A stretch of DNA of 64,000 nucleotides from Ruminococcaceae bacterium KH2T8. GTDB taxonomy: Bacteria; Bacillota; Clostridia; Saccharofermentanales; Saccharofermentanaceae. Positions 35,182 to 43,118 of the stretch are shown here, in pieces. The position numbers and the translations under genes were made by a program. Location of the stretch: assembly GCA_900111435.1 (NCBI GenBank), contig FOIY01000003.1:338201-402200 (forward strand). Reading direction: 5' to 3'. A model generated the notes under the pieces. It ran no database searches. It had not been told where the DNA came from and worked only from the letters and a program-made list of their open reading frames with translations. The stretch's first letter is position 1, and each line of letters begins with the position of its first letter.

Positions 35182-35745
35182 TCATAACTTCTCGAAATCG
35201 GTATCAGGAGAAAAGCATTCTTTGAACAACCTGTATCCGACATAATGATCAAATCTCGGAAAGCGATCCTTGTAGTAACAGTCCCAATAACTCGTCATCC
35301 TTATATAAGCTCGCTTCAAGATCTGAGGATTATTATGACAGAACTCCTGCATCAGACTGTTGTCCCTGTCTTTCAATCCTTCATATATCATTTCTACGAT
35401 CTCAAATACATATTCCGAAGATAGTCTTAATATGTACGGAAAATGCCACTCCTGAAGTTCGGAATCCAGTAGTGCCTTAATATGCTTTTCCCTGACATGA
35501 CCCTCGCAGTGTCTTACGAAAATACAATCATATATCCTTTTCTCAAGTTCGCTCAACTTGTCGTAAACGGCCTCATCATCTGCACAATATAATCGATATG
35601 GGAATCTTATTTTGCTCCCGTCAGACAAATAGTAGATCTCATTTTCCGAATCGTACCCGTCGGCTATCTTCGCCTCGTAAGGCAACAGAGAGATCACTTT
35701 CATATATGAATCATTTAATCTTTCGGGAAAGCCTTCTTCAAACAT
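35182..35745 (-). CDS. Hypothetical protein, 187 residues
   Basis: Soluble and helical, with no recognised domain. Notable parts are RIYDCIFVRHCEGHVREKHIKALL and the C-terminal RMTSYWDCYYKDRFPRFDHYVG. The His/Arg-rich centre is typical of small proteins that pack around a charged helix pair, but no function follows. GAGGGG lies five bases before the ATG, inside the end of the newly noted 52-residue gene, so it is translated in tandem with it. Confidence 0.7.
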   Translation of the reverse strand: MFEEGFPERLNDSYMKVISLLPYEAKIADGYDSENEIYYLSDGSKIRFPYRLYCADDEAVYDKLSELEKRIYDCIFVRHCEGHVREKHIKALLDSELQEWHFPYILRLSSEYVFEIVEMIYEGLKDRDNSLMQEFCHNNPQILKRAYIRMTSYWDCYYKDRFPRFDHYVGYRLFKECFSPDTDFEKL

Positions 35746-35747
35746 AC

Positions 35748-35906
35748 TTACCCCTCACATACACTTACTTTATATGTATTTCCTTCGTAGTCAGCCAGCT
35801 CGGCATCATCGGAAAAGATGTAGTTCAAGGCTCTCGGGAAGCCGGCGAACGCCATGCGGTATAGGTAACGGGAATCCTTTTCTTCATGCTTATAGTTTTT
35901 ACTCAT
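35748..35906 (-). CDS. Small protein, 52 residues
   Basis: An open frame from ATG 35906 to TAA 35748, beginning MSKNYKHEEKDSRYLYRMAF and ending GNTYKVSVCEG. GGAGA lies five bases before the ATG, and the stop is only two bases from the next start, so the packing matches a real operon gene. The encoded peptide is basic at the N-terminus and has a mixed middle (AGFPRALNYIFSDDAELADY). No family recognised. Confidence 0.6.
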   Translation of the reverse strand: MSKNYKHEEKDSRYLYRMAFAGFPRALNYIFSDDAELADYEGNTYKVSVCEG

Positions 35907-35926
35907 CTATTTCTCCGTATCCTTTA

Positions 35927-36742
35927 TCACATAAGTCTCTTATATATGTCCAGCATACTCTCCATCTGATACTGAAGGAGCCATGCCGCGTTATTGTATT
36001 CGGGAGTCGCTCTGACCACCTTAATCAGAAAAGGATAATACTCTTCTGTTTCCCTGATCATGCGATAGATCCGATCGCGACTGAGTCCCCATGCCATCGA
36101 CGTAAGGTTATTACAGCGATCGAGGCATTTGATGAGCGCAGCCTTCGGATCAGCAGCTATCGCTTTATAGTATGCTCTCATGACCTTATCTCTATTTTCA
36201 GGTGTTGTCTTCTCATGCGTCAGAAGTACGACCAGAGATCTCGCTGCATCACTTACGGGAAGTTCATCTGCCGTCTTACCGCAATCTTCGATCACATCGT
36301 GAAGCAGGCACGCGGCAATGATATCGTCATCGATAATATCCATCGCCAATGCATGACATGCAATATTTAAAGGGTGATAGATATACGGAACTTCAGATCT
36401 CTTTCGCGTCTGTCCTTGGTGGGCATCGACCGCGAAATCCAACGCTTTAAGAGTGTCATTCAGACCCCTTGCTTTGGCCGTACTCTTCACATATGTTTTC
36501 ATGTGTTCCCAGTTATAGATCGTATCCTTGGGCTTAAAGACATTGGTCTTATCTTCTACCAGAGCGGAGACGGAAATATCGAAAAGTTCAGCCAATCGGA
36601 TAAGCTTATCGGTATCAGGTCTATACTCGTCACGTTCCCAAGACGATACCGCCTGAAAGGTTACGCCGATCCTGTCAGCAACCTGTTCCTGTGTCAGTTT
36701 GTGTTCTTCGCGAAAACGTCTGATGTTGCTTCCGATACTCAT
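35927..36742 (-). CDS. XRE-type HTH regulator fused to a SpoT/Mesh1-like HD hydrolase domain
   Basis: 271 residues. Residues 1-60 are a Cro/C1 helix-turn-helix (KLTQEQVADRIGVTFQAVSS). Residues about 80-270 resemble the metal-dependent (p)ppGpp hydrolase domain of SpoT and small alarmone hydrolases: HPLNIACHAL, AACLLHDVIEDC (HD and ED motifs) and IKCLDRCNNLTSM, matching the KxxDRxxN signature. No synthetase domain is present. If active it could remove ppGpp-like nucleotides or another pyrophosphate, with the HTH domain acting on DNA. Ends 20 bases before the 52-residue gene. Confidence 0.85.
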   Translation of the reverse strand: MSIGSNIRRFREEHKLTQEQVADRIGVTFQAVSSWERDEYRPDTDKLIRLAELFDISVSALVEDKTNVFKPKDTIYNWEHMKTYVKSTAKARGLNDTLKALDFAVDAHQGQTRKRSEVPYIYHPLNIACHALAMDIIDDDIIAACLLHDVIEDCGKTADELPVSDAARSLVVLLTHEKTTPENRDKVMRAYYKAIAADPKAALIKCLDRCNNLTSMAWGLSRDRIYRMIRETEEYYPFLIKVVRATPEYNNAAWLLQYQMESMLDIYKRLM

Positions 36743-36751
36743 ACTGTTCTC

Positions 36752-37030
36752 CTAATCAAGAAATCCCGTATTATAGATATTTACCGCACCGTATTCTTTC
36801 AGATCTTTTTCCATTACACTTTGAAACGACTCCATAAAGCCCTGATCCCAGCAATCATCCGATAATCCGATATCCGCAGGTCTTATAACATACTTGATAC
36901 CGTTCATTTCAAACTCCGTCTCAACAAGTTTCGCAGGCCAGCCGGGATTCTTATCCCACTCTGCCTTCTTCGCAACAATATCCTTCTTCCACTTTTCTTT
37001 AAGGAAGTCTACTGTCTGACGATCTTTCAT
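36752..37030 (-). CDS. Hypothetical protein, 92 residues
   Basis: Small soluble protein starting MKDRQTVDFLKEKWKKDIV, with a basic N-terminal helix and a C-terminal half containing GIKYVIRPADIGLSDDCWDQ. I chose ATG 37030 because GGAGGTGA sits six bases upstream. It ends ten bases before the XRE-HD gene and may be co-transcribed with it. No family recognised. Confidence 0.68.
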   Translation of the reverse strand: MKDRQTVDFLKEKWKKDIVAKKAEWDKNPGWPAKLVETEFEMNGIKYVIRPADIGLSDDCWDQGFMESFQSVMEKDLKEYGAVNIYNTGFLD

Positions 37031-37144
37031 GCTGATCACCTCCATCCGTCTATAGGATAGAAGTTCTTACACTTTTATTTTAGCGAGTATGGGTAGAAGT
37101 TACAACGAGAATTTCAAGTTCAGCTTGAATGCGTTATTCAACTA

Positions 37145-37591
37145 TTAACACGGAAACTTCAGTTCCATTTCACGAGCACGTTCAGACTTACCGTAGAATG
37201 ACCTTACGGAATCGTAGATAGCTCTTCGAGTATTTGTTCCGCAATAAGGCAACAGAGTCTCGAGTTTGATCCTTTCTTCACAAGCCAGGACCTCCAGAAG
37301 CGTTGTATCGATCGCGTCTATCAAGGCGTTATCCTCAGACAGTTCCAGTTCTTCAATAAACCCAAAGAACTGCTTGATCGCATCTGATGATCCGGAAGCT
37401 TCACTAAGCCTGTTTATTACCAGATCATTGATGTAATGATCCATCAGGACAGTACCCAGCCCGACAACTTCAGGATCGATGTCATCGTCACTTAACTTAA
37501 ACCAGTCAAACCTGCTTCGAAACTCTTTTAGCAGAAGATCATATACACGCTGACTCTGTCCTATAACAGAATTAAATCTCTCACCGCTCAT
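37145..37591 (-). CDS. Hypothetical protein, 148 residues (immunity-like size and character)
   Basis: Acidic, all-helical soluble protein (KLSDDDIDPEVVGLGTVLMD; FFGFIEELELSEDNALIDAI; LEVLACEERIKLETLL). The acidity, size and helical make-up resemble small immunity-type proteins found in strings on clostridial chromosomes, but no named family is recognised. It starts 6 bases after the stop of the 330-residue membrane protein gene. Confidence 0.68.
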   Translation of the reverse strand: MSGERFNSVIGQSQRVYDLLLKEFRSRFDWFKLSDDDIDPEVVGLGTVLMDHYINDLVINRLSEASGSSDAIKQFFGFIEELELSEDNALIDAIDTTLLEVLACEERIKLETLLPYCGTNTRRAIYDSVRSFYGKSERAREMELKFPC

Positions 37592-37597
37592 GCCTTT

Positions 37598-38590
37598 TCA
37601 CTCAAACATGCTAATACTGATCCCATGCCTTTCGCATGCATCTACCAAGCTGTTATAAAGTTGATAATATGTATCCGTGGATTCAATTGTTGCAGGTCGC
37701 TTTTCCACTATATAGCTTTTATATCGAGATTCACCTTTTTTCCTGATCTTCAAGACTCGATTCTCACTAACGACCTTTATCAGATACGGGGGCGTTATAT
37801 ATACATTTCGGATCTCGTCAAAATTCAATATGTCATCATTCACGACAAGATTCGACTGATCGATCTGAAGTTCTTTGATCACACTCTTCTTTTGCTTTCT
37901 ATGGTGCACATATAAAAGCGTTAAATATGAAAATGTCAACACGGTAGAAAGCGAAGCAAGAATGATAATTAAACGAACAGTCACTGATAAGCCCGTCAGC
38001 AACAACATGATGAACACTAAACCCCACATCAATAATGTCATAACAACCAAAAACATGTTGCCATACATAAGAACCTTAGGAAATCTCAGTTCGTATGATC
38101 CTGAATAATTTCCATTAGGGAGCAGATCCTGACGTCCATCATAAACCTCAGACATTTCATGTTTTCTGATCCTTATTGCATCTGCAATCCTTAAAAACTC
38201 CCTGTTCGAGAACCCTTCGCAGTCAACATAAAGCAACTCGCCATCTCCGTTGATCACAAGACTGTTAATAACCTTTTCAGTTCGTCTTTCCTGTTGACAT
38301 CTGACAAAGTCGTCATAGGTGTATAAAGCGTGCGCTTTACCTTTAGTTACTTCTATTCCATTGTCATTTACGACAATTCGCATCTTCTTCATCTTAACAG
38401 CCGAAGAAAGACCGATCATCATCCCGATCAACAACACAATACCAAAGAATATTAAATAGATATATACAGACTTTCTTCGCGTGAGCAAACTTGAAGAACA
38501 ACAAACAAAGGTTAACAATACTGCTCCAATCATAGAACGCAGTATTTCTCTTAGTTTGGCATGTTTATTTTCAAATACGATTTCACCCAT
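37598..38590 (-). CDS. Membrane protein with two PH-like (YcxB-type) halves
   Basis: 330 residues arranged as an internal duplication: two membrane helices, a beta-rich cytosolic domain (RIVVNDNGIEVTKGKAHALY; SLVINGDGELLYVDCEGF), then again two helices (VLMYGNMFLVVMTLLMWGL; LIIILASLSTVLTFSYLTLL) and a second such domain (LQIDQSNLVVNDDILNFDEI). Function unknown. Base composition is more AT-rich than genes outside the island. AGGAGTGG lies 12 bases before the ATG. Confidence 0.7.
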   Translation of the reverse strand: MGEIVFENKHAKLREILRSMIGAVLLTFVCCSSSLLTRRKSVYIYLIFFGIVLLIGMMIGLSSAVKMKKMRIVVNDNGIEVTKGKAHALYTYDDFVRCQQERRTEKVINSLVINGDGELLYVDCEGFSNREFLRIADAIRIRKHEMSEVYDGRQDLLPNGNYSGSYELRFPKVLMYGNMFLVVMTLLMWGLVFIMLLLTGLSVTVRLIIILASLSTVLTFSYLTLLYVHHRKQKKSVIKELQIDQSNLVVNDDILNFDEIRNVYITPPYLIKVVSENRVLKIRKKGESRYKSYIVEKRPATIESTDTYYQLYNSLVDACERHGISISMFE

Positions 38591-38615
38591 AGATAATCAT
38601 CCACTCCTAAATTAC

Positions 38616-39017
38616 TCACACTTTCATAAAACCGCAGCAGCCGATCTCGGAGAATTCGCGAAAACCCATCGAGCGGTAAAACGCGATCGTCTTCTCGGTA
38701 TTATCGGTCACGAGTTCGATCTGACGCACGTGACTGAATCTGTCGAGGACTGCCTTTAGAAGCTGCGATCCTATACCCTGCCTTTGATACTTGGGAAGGA
38801 CCAGAATATCCTGAACGAATACGATCGTCTGACCATCACCTACGACTCTTATTATTCCCGCGAGTTCATCGCCGTCATAGGCTCCGAGGATAAGGAGTGA
38901 ATTCTCATATCCCTTACGAAGAGCTTCGGGATCCTGTGTATAGGAGATCCAGCCGACTGCTCCGTAGAGAGCCAGTATCTCATCCTGATCGTATTTAGAA
39001 TATTCTTTAATAGTCAT
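38616..39017 (-). CDS. GNAT-family N-acetyltransferase
   Basis: 133 residues with a complete small GNAT fold: VQDILVLPKYQRQGIGSQLL is the acetyl-CoA loop, and NTEKTIAFYRSMGFREF the last strand. GWISYTQDPEALRKGYENSL at the N-terminus resembles YhbS/aminoglycoside-type small GNATs without indicating a substrate. GAGG precedes the ATG. It ends 25 bases before the start region of the two-part membrane protein. Confidence 0.87.
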   Translation of the reverse strand: MTIKEYSKYDQDEILALYGAVGWISYTQDPEALRKGYENSLLILGAYDGDELAGIIRVVGDGQTIVFVQDILVLPKYQRQGIGSQLLKAVLDRFSHVRQIELVTDNTEKTIAFYRSMGFREFSEIGCCGFMKV

Positions 39018-39116
39018 ATATCTGACCTCACTTCCGATTCGATTATACCAAACAAAGAAAACGACATCGGATAATAAATCCGATGCCGCTTCTCACATCT
39101 TATCAACTTTATCGCA

Positions 39117-39627
39117 TCACTTAAGGTCTACGATCTTGTAGCAAAAATAGGATCCCGGTACGATCATGTCATCGTCGTAGTAAAGAAGTCCCAATCTGCT
39201 GAATAAGAACTCCTCGTTATACTCTCTTTGAGATAACACTTCATATGCCTTCTGATAGTTCTCAAAGGGTGCGCCTCCAATCGCAACAGTCATATGGAAT
39301 ATATAATCGTCATCGTGCTCTGCGGGGCACGGACCGAACCTCTCTTCGAGTTGCTCGAACAGGAGTTTTTGCGCTGTCTTTAATTCATCTGACTGCTCTA
39401 CTCTGATGCTCAAACCGCCTGAAGGGATCCCTCCGATAGCGACACTCGGGAACAGCTGAAGAGCTTCCATCTTTACCTTAATAGGATGTATCTGAGCGGA
39501 ATACTTGTCGAAGAATTCCTCCATCTCTTCAAGGCTCGGGATGAAGAATGTCTGCTTCAGTGACACATGGCTTTCGGCCGTAATTTTCCGCTTCATTACC
39601 TGCTATAAGCACAACTGTAGCTTTCAT
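39117..39627 (-). pseudogene. 2H phosphoesterase (2'-5' RNA ligase family) broken by deletion and frameshift
   Basis: An open frame of 159 residues from 39596 carries HVSLKQTFFIPSLEEMEEFF and FHMTVAIGG, the two histidine motifs. Just upstream, in another frame, ATG 39627 (with AAGGAA before it) encodes MKATVVLIAGNEAENYGRK, which looks like the normal N-terminus of this family. Between GRK and HVSLK some 15-20 residues expected in the fold are missing and the frame changes, so a deletion of non-triplet length seems to have occurred near 39580. A shortened protein from 39596 is possible but lacks the first strand and helix. Confidence 0.6.
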
Positions 39628-39646
39628 ATCTACACACTTCCTTTCA

Positions 39647-40828
39647 TCAAAGATAACAGTGCGCGAACTTTCCTACACCGACCATGACGATCGCACCGTC
39701 TTTGCTGATCTTCTCTTCGAAGAATGCCTTTATCTTCTTTCCGTTTGCATTAAAGAACTTCTCCTGATCGGGATAGGTATCCTTCATCTTTCGAAGCAGA
39801 TCCTCTGCATCGGAATAACTGAAAGTATTCTCGAGAAGCACAGGTTCGATCCTGCCGAAATACTTCTTGAGCATCGCGTTGAACTCGTCTCTTTCGTTCT
39901 CCTGCCTGCTGATTGACTTCTTGATAAAGGGCGCATCTACACCGCACTCTGCCATCAGTGAATCGAAGAACAGATCAAGCGACTTTACGTTCGCGCAGTT
40001 GATGGAGAAGAAACCGTCAGGACTTAATACCTTAGCAGCTGACGCTACCATGCTCTCCGGATCCTTGAGCTCATATGAAAGATAGTGAGCAATGATCCTG
40101 TCGTACTTTTGGTTCTCCGAGATCATATCCCAGGTTGCGGCATCCTCGATATCCATGAACTTCAGATCGATATCCACGCCTGAAGGAAGATCCTTTCTGT
40201 TCTGCTCGAGATACTCGGCGAAATCATCAGCCCAGCTGCCGTGAAGATCGTATGCGAAGATCTTGCTGCCCTCAGGGATATTCTCCCAGCTGTTTCTCCA
40301 GATCTTAGCGTAGCCGCATCCCAGATCGAGTATCTTAACATCCTTTACAGGTTCGATAGACTTAAAGATCCTTACGTACCAGTCTTCCGCTTCGACCTGG
40401 TGGCTTACCCATTCGAAATGGTTCCTGTCGGCCTTCTGATCAACGCTTACGTTTCTAACGATATCGGCTACATCGTCCCAGTCGAGATCATCACCTTTAC
40501 GCTTGAGTGTCCTCGTGATCGCATCTATGACCATCTCTGTCTGATAAAGCTTATCCTTCATTATCTGAAGCTGGATATTTAATGCTTCCCTTATATCTCC
40601 GGCGTCACCGTTTGTAAGGTTATCTCTTATCTCTTCGAGAGAAAAACCGATCTGCTTTAAAGCGACTATCTTCTCCAATATCTCGAGTGCACCCTGATCG
40701 TAAAGTCGATAGTTACCCTCGGAATAACCTGCAGGCTTAAGAAGTCCCTTCTCGTCATAAAGGCGAACTGCCTTCTGGGATACTCCCGCCTTCTTGGCGA
40801 TCTCACCGGATGTCATCTTATTGTCCAT
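39647..40828 (-). CDS. MerR-family regulator fused to a SAM-dependent methyltransferase
   Basis: 393 residues. Residues 1-70 form a MerR winged helix (TSGEIAKKAGVSQKAVRLYD; GNYRLYDQGALEILEKIVAL), followed by a coiled coil to about residue 120 for dimerisation. The C-terminal two-thirds is a class I methyltransferase with VKILDLGCGYAKIW (SAM loop) and DLKFMDIEDAATWD. Start 40828 has AGGAGG eight bases upstream; an in-frame ATG farther upstream lies across the operator. It reads from a MerR-type promoter at 40861-40891. The fused enzyme may act on the compound that the regulator senses; that is inference. Confidence 0.9.
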   Translation of the reverse strand: MDNKMTSGEIAKKAGVSQKAVRLYDEKGLLKPAGYSEGNYRLYDQGALEILEKIVALKQIGFSLEEIRDNLTNGDAGDIREALNIQLQIMKDKLYQTEMVIDAITRTLKRKGDDLDWDDVADIVRNVSVDQKADRNHFEWVSHQVEAEDWYVRIFKSIEPVKDVKILDLGCGYAKIWRNSWENIPEGSKIFAYDLHGSWADDFAEYLEQNRKDLPSGVDIDLKFMDIEDAATWDMISENQKYDRIIAHYLSYELKDPESMVASAAKVLSPDGFFSINCANVKSLDLFFDSLMAECGVDAPFIKKSISRQENERDEFNAMLKKYFGRIEPVLLENTFSYSDAEDLLRKMKDTYPDQEKFFNANGKKIKAFFEEKISKDGAIVMVGVGKFAHCYL

Positions 40829-40860
40829 GTTGAGGACCTCCTCGTTATCAGTATGATAAC

Positions 40861-40891
40861 ACTTTAAGGGGTGCCCCAAGGGGAGGGTCAA
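40861..40891 (-). promoter_or_regulatory. MerR-type operator-promoter with 19-base spacer
   Basis: On the minus strand TTGACC and TAAAGT are separated by 19 bases, the stretched spacing diagnostic of MerR-activated promoters, and the spacer is filled by a C/G dyad (CTCCCCTTGGGG with CACCCCTT). It faces the MerR-methyltransferase gene, so autoregulation is likely. Confidence 0.78.
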
Positions 40892-40899
40892 GCGTTTTT

Positions 40900-41967
40900 T
40901 CAGATAAATCTTTCGCCGTCCCAATAAAGCTTTACTGACTCATCTTCACCGTCAATATATTCCTCGGTATAGATCGTCATGGCGATCCAGTCGAAACCAA
41001 CGTGGATACCCTCAAAAGGCACGTAATCGCCACCGGGGAATCCGCTCCGGTTAATGAACTCGCCGTTAAGGTCCAAAACAACGTGGTCATACCCGTCACT
41101 AAAGAGAACTTTCGGAGCGATGAGAAGATTACCGTCGTGATCAGGAAACATCGGCATATCGCTGCTGATATTTTCTTCGGAAAGGATCGTATCGAAGGAG
41201 TAATTGTATTCATCCATATACGCCTGAAGCTCATCACTTATAGTGAGTTCTCCGTTTACGAACACTTGCTCGCCAAGCAGATCGTTATCGGTATAAAAAT
41301 CCATCAAAGATCCGAGCGCAGTTTCCCTGAATGTATCCTCATCAACACCCGTCATCTCGAGGATCTCGGAATTTGTCAGCTGATGTCCGGTAGCCGTATC
41401 GATAACATACGGATGATATACCACTTTTGCATTTTCCTTAAACTCATGAACAACAAGAGTGAATATCGTATCGGTATATGGGATGATATCGAAATGCAGG
41501 TCGACAGTATAACCGTTCGGGTATCTCGAGGCCATCTCTTCGATCTCGCTGTTGATCCTCTCGGCATCATCGGAATCGATGGTGAGCACGGGATATACTG
41601 CACCCCAAGGGTTATATTGCCTGTATTCGTCGTCGGCAAATGCCGTAGATACCTTTACATATTCATTGATATATACATCCTGCAACTGATCGTCACTTAA
41701 TGAATACACCGTGACCGTTTCGGAAGGAGCGGCAGATGCTGAAGTCTCTGTTGTCTCTTCAGTAGTCTCTGACGTCTCCGCTGTGGTCGTTGCAGTAGTC
41801 ATCCGCTGTCTCGCCGTCGTTTCTGCCGTCGTAGCGGCAGTAGTCTCCTGAGCTGTCGTCTCACTTGGCATCACTGATTCATTTATATCATCTGAAGTCT
41901 TTGCCGCACCGCATGACGTAAGAAGTGATGCAGTAAGGAGTATCGATACTATAGATATCTTTTTCAT
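40900..41967 (-). CDS. Lipoprotein with Thr-rich linker and RsiV/DUF3298-like domain
   Basis: 355 residues. The signal peptide ends in the lipobox LLTSC (Cys about 19), followed by a linker of Thr, Glu and Ala (residues 30-85), then a C-terminal region resembling the DUF3298/RsiV fold (YPVLTIDSDDAERINSEIEE; HPYVIDTATGHQLTNSEIL; LLIAPKVLFSDGYDHVVLDL). RsiV-type domains bind lysozyme-like ligands in some bacteria, but there is no sigma factor or transmembrane anti-sigma part here. It is separated from the MerR gene by that gene's operator. The ribosome site is weak. Confidence 0.78.
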   Translation of the reverse strand: MKKISIVSILLTASLLTSCGAAKTSDDINESVMPSETTAQETTAATTAETTARQRMTTATTTAETSETTEETTETSASAAPSETVTVYSLSDDQLQDVYINEYVKVSTAFADDEYRQYNPWGAVYPVLTIDSDDAERINSEIEEMASRYPNGYTVDLHFDIIPYTDTIFTLVVHEFKENAKVVYHPYVIDTATGHQLTNSEILEMTGVDEDTFRETALGSLMDFYTDNDLLGEQVFVNGELTISDELQAYMDEYNYSFDTILSEENISSDMPMFPDHDGNLLIAPKVLFSDGYDHVVLDLNGEFINRSGFPGGDYVPFEGIHVGFDWIAMTIYTEEYIDGEDESVKLYWDGERFI

Positions 41968-42069
41968 AATTAAGTAATATACCTTTCTTATATAAGAAGA
42001 TGAGTTCCCCTCTCATTCCTAAAGACGGAGCGGTTTAGATTCGGTTGCATGTTTTTCGATTTTATTGAA

Positions 42070-42124
42070 CGTTAAGGTTACGTTAAGGTTTACCCGTTCG
42101 TCCGTTAAGGATGCCCCCGTAGAA
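42070..42124 (+). promoter_or_regulatory. 11-base-phased CGTTAAGG repeats and -10 ahead of the DUF975/two-component cluster
   Basis: CGTTAAGG begins at 42070, 42081 and 42103, all in an 11-base register, with a degenerate copy at 42092. This is the layout of OmpR/PhoB-class binding sites. TAGAAT (42120) is a fair -10 and the last box sits just upstream of its -35 position, as in activated promoters. Confidence 0.65.
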
Positions 42125-42172
42125 TGTAGACATAAAACAAAACACGGCTGACAAATAAAGGAGGTCAAGACT

Positions 42173-43021
42173 ATGTGGAATAGGAAAGATGTAAAAGCAA
42201 AAGGAAAGGCAGCATTTAAGAATAATTTCTGGAAGTGCGTAGTAACAGCATTGATAATCGCCGTAATCGGCGGAGGCGTAAGCGGATTCTCAAGCAGCTC
42301 AAGCTCGATCTCAAGTCTGGCATCCTCTCGCCACTCGATCACTGAGACGACAGGAATGAACGATATCTCAGATAACGATCACGAATTCAATTTCACCATC
42401 GAGGGAGATGAGACAACGGATCCCGAAGAGATCGAAGATGAGATCACCAACGAGATCACGGAGCAGACAGGTGACATCGATGAAAGCACAGGTATTGCTA
42501 TCGTAGCATTCTCGATCATCATGTTCGGCGTAATGCTCGTACTCTCCGCTATCGGAATCACAATTTCGGCTCTTCTCTTTAATCCCTTAAGACTCGGATG
42601 CCAGAGATTCTTCAGAAAGAACCTTGATGAGCCCGCTAATATGTCGAATATCGTATTCGCTTTCGATTCAAACTACAAGAATGTCGTAAAGACAATGTTC
42701 CTTCGTGATGTATATGTATTCCTTTGGAGCCTTCTCTTTGTGATCCCCGGCATCATCAAGTCATATGAGTACAGAATGGTTCCTTACCTTCTTTCGGAGA
42801 ATCCCGGTATGAGCGACAAGGAAGCTTTCGCAGAGAGCAAGAGACTCATGAACGGCAACAAGTGGAAGACATTCGTACTTGATCTTTCATTCATCGGTTG
42901 GGATATTCTCTCCCTCTTCACATGCGGTATCCTCAACGTCTTCTATGTAAATCCTTACAAGATGTCTACAGACGCAGCTCTTTATGAGGCTCTTAAGTAC
43001 GGAACAGCAAGCGCAAACTGA
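42173..43021 (+). CDS. DUF975-family membrane protein
   Basis: 282 residues. The N-terminus MWNRKDVKAKGKAAFKNNFW and the C-terminal half (LFNPLRLGCQRFF; SLLFVIPGIIKSYEYRMVPY; EAFAESKRLMNGNKWKTFVL) fit DUF975. Between the first and second membrane helix is an acidic Ser/Thr/Glu-rich insertion (residues about 40-105), probably outside the cell. AAAGGAGG precedes the ATG. A weak hairpin (43073-43094) separates it from the response regulator. Such proteins are often induced under envelope stress, but the family has no defined function. Confidence 0.85.
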   Translation: MWNRKDVKAKGKAAFKNNFWKCVVTALIIAVIGGGVSGFSSSSSSISSLASSRHSITETTGMNDISDNDHEFNFTIEGDETTDPEEIEDEITNEITEQTGDIDESTGIAIVAFSIIMFGVMLVLSAIGITISALLFNPLRLGCQRFFRKNLDEPANMSNIVFAFDSNYKNVVKTMFLRDVYVFLWSLLFVIPGIIKSYEYRMVPYLLSENPGMSDKEAFAESKRLMNGNKWKTFVLDLSFIGWDILSLFTCGILNVFYVNPYKMSTDAALYEALKYGTASAN

Positions 43022-43072
43022 TAGATAATGCCCACAGCATGGTAAGCAGGATGTGATATAGTAAAAGGGAAA

Positions 43073-43106
43073 CTGACGGGAGCGATCCCGTCAGTATTTC
43101 CTGTTT
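43073..43106 (+). terminator. Weak terminator or attenuator between DUF975 and the response regulator
   Basis: CTGACGGGA (43073-43081) pairs perfectly with TCCCGTCAG (43086-43094) around GCGA; the T-rich tail is broken (TATTTCCTGTTTT), so read-through into the two-component genes is likely. Confidence 0.55.
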
Positions 43107-43118
43107 TAGGAGAATAAG

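Noticed and set aside
32471-41000. tRNA-Pro as an integration site with a duplicated 3' end bounding the island
   Set aside because: I could not find a second copy of the tRNA 3' end to the right, nor an integrase.
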